Of a stretch of 6,288 nucleotides of DNA, positions 6,240 to 6,288 are shown piece by piece. The translations under genes and the position numbers were made by a program. The stretch's first letter is position 1; the number at the start of each line of letters is the position of its first letter. The DNA comes from an uncultured Collinsella sp. (GTDB lineage: Bacteria > Actinomycetota > Coriobacteriia > Coriobacteriales > Coriobacteriaceae): the NCBI GenBank assembly GCA_900542125.1, contig UQMO01000084.1, positions 1 to 6,288 on the forward strand, given 5' to 3'. The notes under the pieces are model-generated. The model saw only the letters and a program-made list of their open reading frames with translations, ran no database searches and had not been told where the DNA came from.

Positions 6240-6288
6240 CTGTCTCTTATACACATCTCCGAGCCCACGAGACGCTCATGAATCTCGT
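6240..6288. other. Nextera sequencing adapter (artefact, not genomic)
   Basis: This stretch begins with the mosaic end CTGTCTCTTATACACATCT (6240-6258), continues with the constant adapter part (6259-6273), the 8-base index GCTCATGA (6274-6281) and the first bases of P7 (6282-6288). Positions 6240-6282 are the exact reverse complement of 1-43, so both ends carry the same i7 side. A minus-strand open frame from here gives the false peptide start MYKRQ. Confidence 0.98.

Noticed and set aside
5997..6254. Minus-strand open frame starting MYKRQ
   Set aside because: It starts inside the right-hand adapter, runs antisense to the oxidoreductase start, and shows no family motif.

Overview
The window is one assembled fragment. 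Its genomic part is 44-6239, and Illumina Nextera transposon adapter with an i7 index is left on both ends (1-43 and 6240-6288). The genes suggest a high-GC, gut-type actinobacterium. My best guess is a Coriobacteriia relative of Collinsella, from the style of the threonyl-tRNA synthetase, the GC-rich core genes and the gene content; this is recognition from memory and was not tested by any search.

Left part (44-2679, all minus strand): the start of an exopolysaccharide or capsule operon. In transcription order it encodes a LoaP/RfaH-type NusG paralogue, a membrane sugar-1-phosphate transferase (the priming enzyme that loads the first sugar on the lipid carrier), and two GT-A family 2 glycosyltransferases that would extend the glycan. 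The last one runs off the end. The genes are packed 0-33 nt apart. This part is visibly more AT-rich than thrS (28 of 60 bases G/C in 121-180, against 44 of 60 in 3601-3660), which fits an exchangeable surface-glycan locus.

Control region (2680-3003): a perfect TATAAT -10 box points at the operon. It lies between the two arms of a perfect 15-bp inverted repeat (2771-2785 and 2878-2892). This is the layout of an invertible, phase-variable promoter: as drawn it is ON, and flipped it would fire into two hairpin terminators that also end thrS.

Middle (3004-5423, minus strand): thrS, coding for a threonyl-tRNA synthetase that lacks the N-terminal TGS domain, with its own promoter and an inverted repeat in the leader. 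Upstream of it is a small two-helix membrane protein with a double zinc ribbon, ending in a strong GC hairpin.

Right part (5424-6239): a 724-nt divergent intergenic region, more than half of it (5522-5979) a very regular array. Twelve copies of a 17-mer, consensus TGTTACAGATCGAGACA, alternate in orientation to form six 59-nt inverted-repeat units at an almost exact 80-bp period. I do not recognise this array as a known element; it is not a CRISPR. Past it, a perfect 15-bp palindrome precedes the first 30 codons of a plus-strand FAD-dependent oxidoreductase.

The two most notable items are the promoter-containing inverted repeat ahead of the glycan operon and the 80-bp alternating array.
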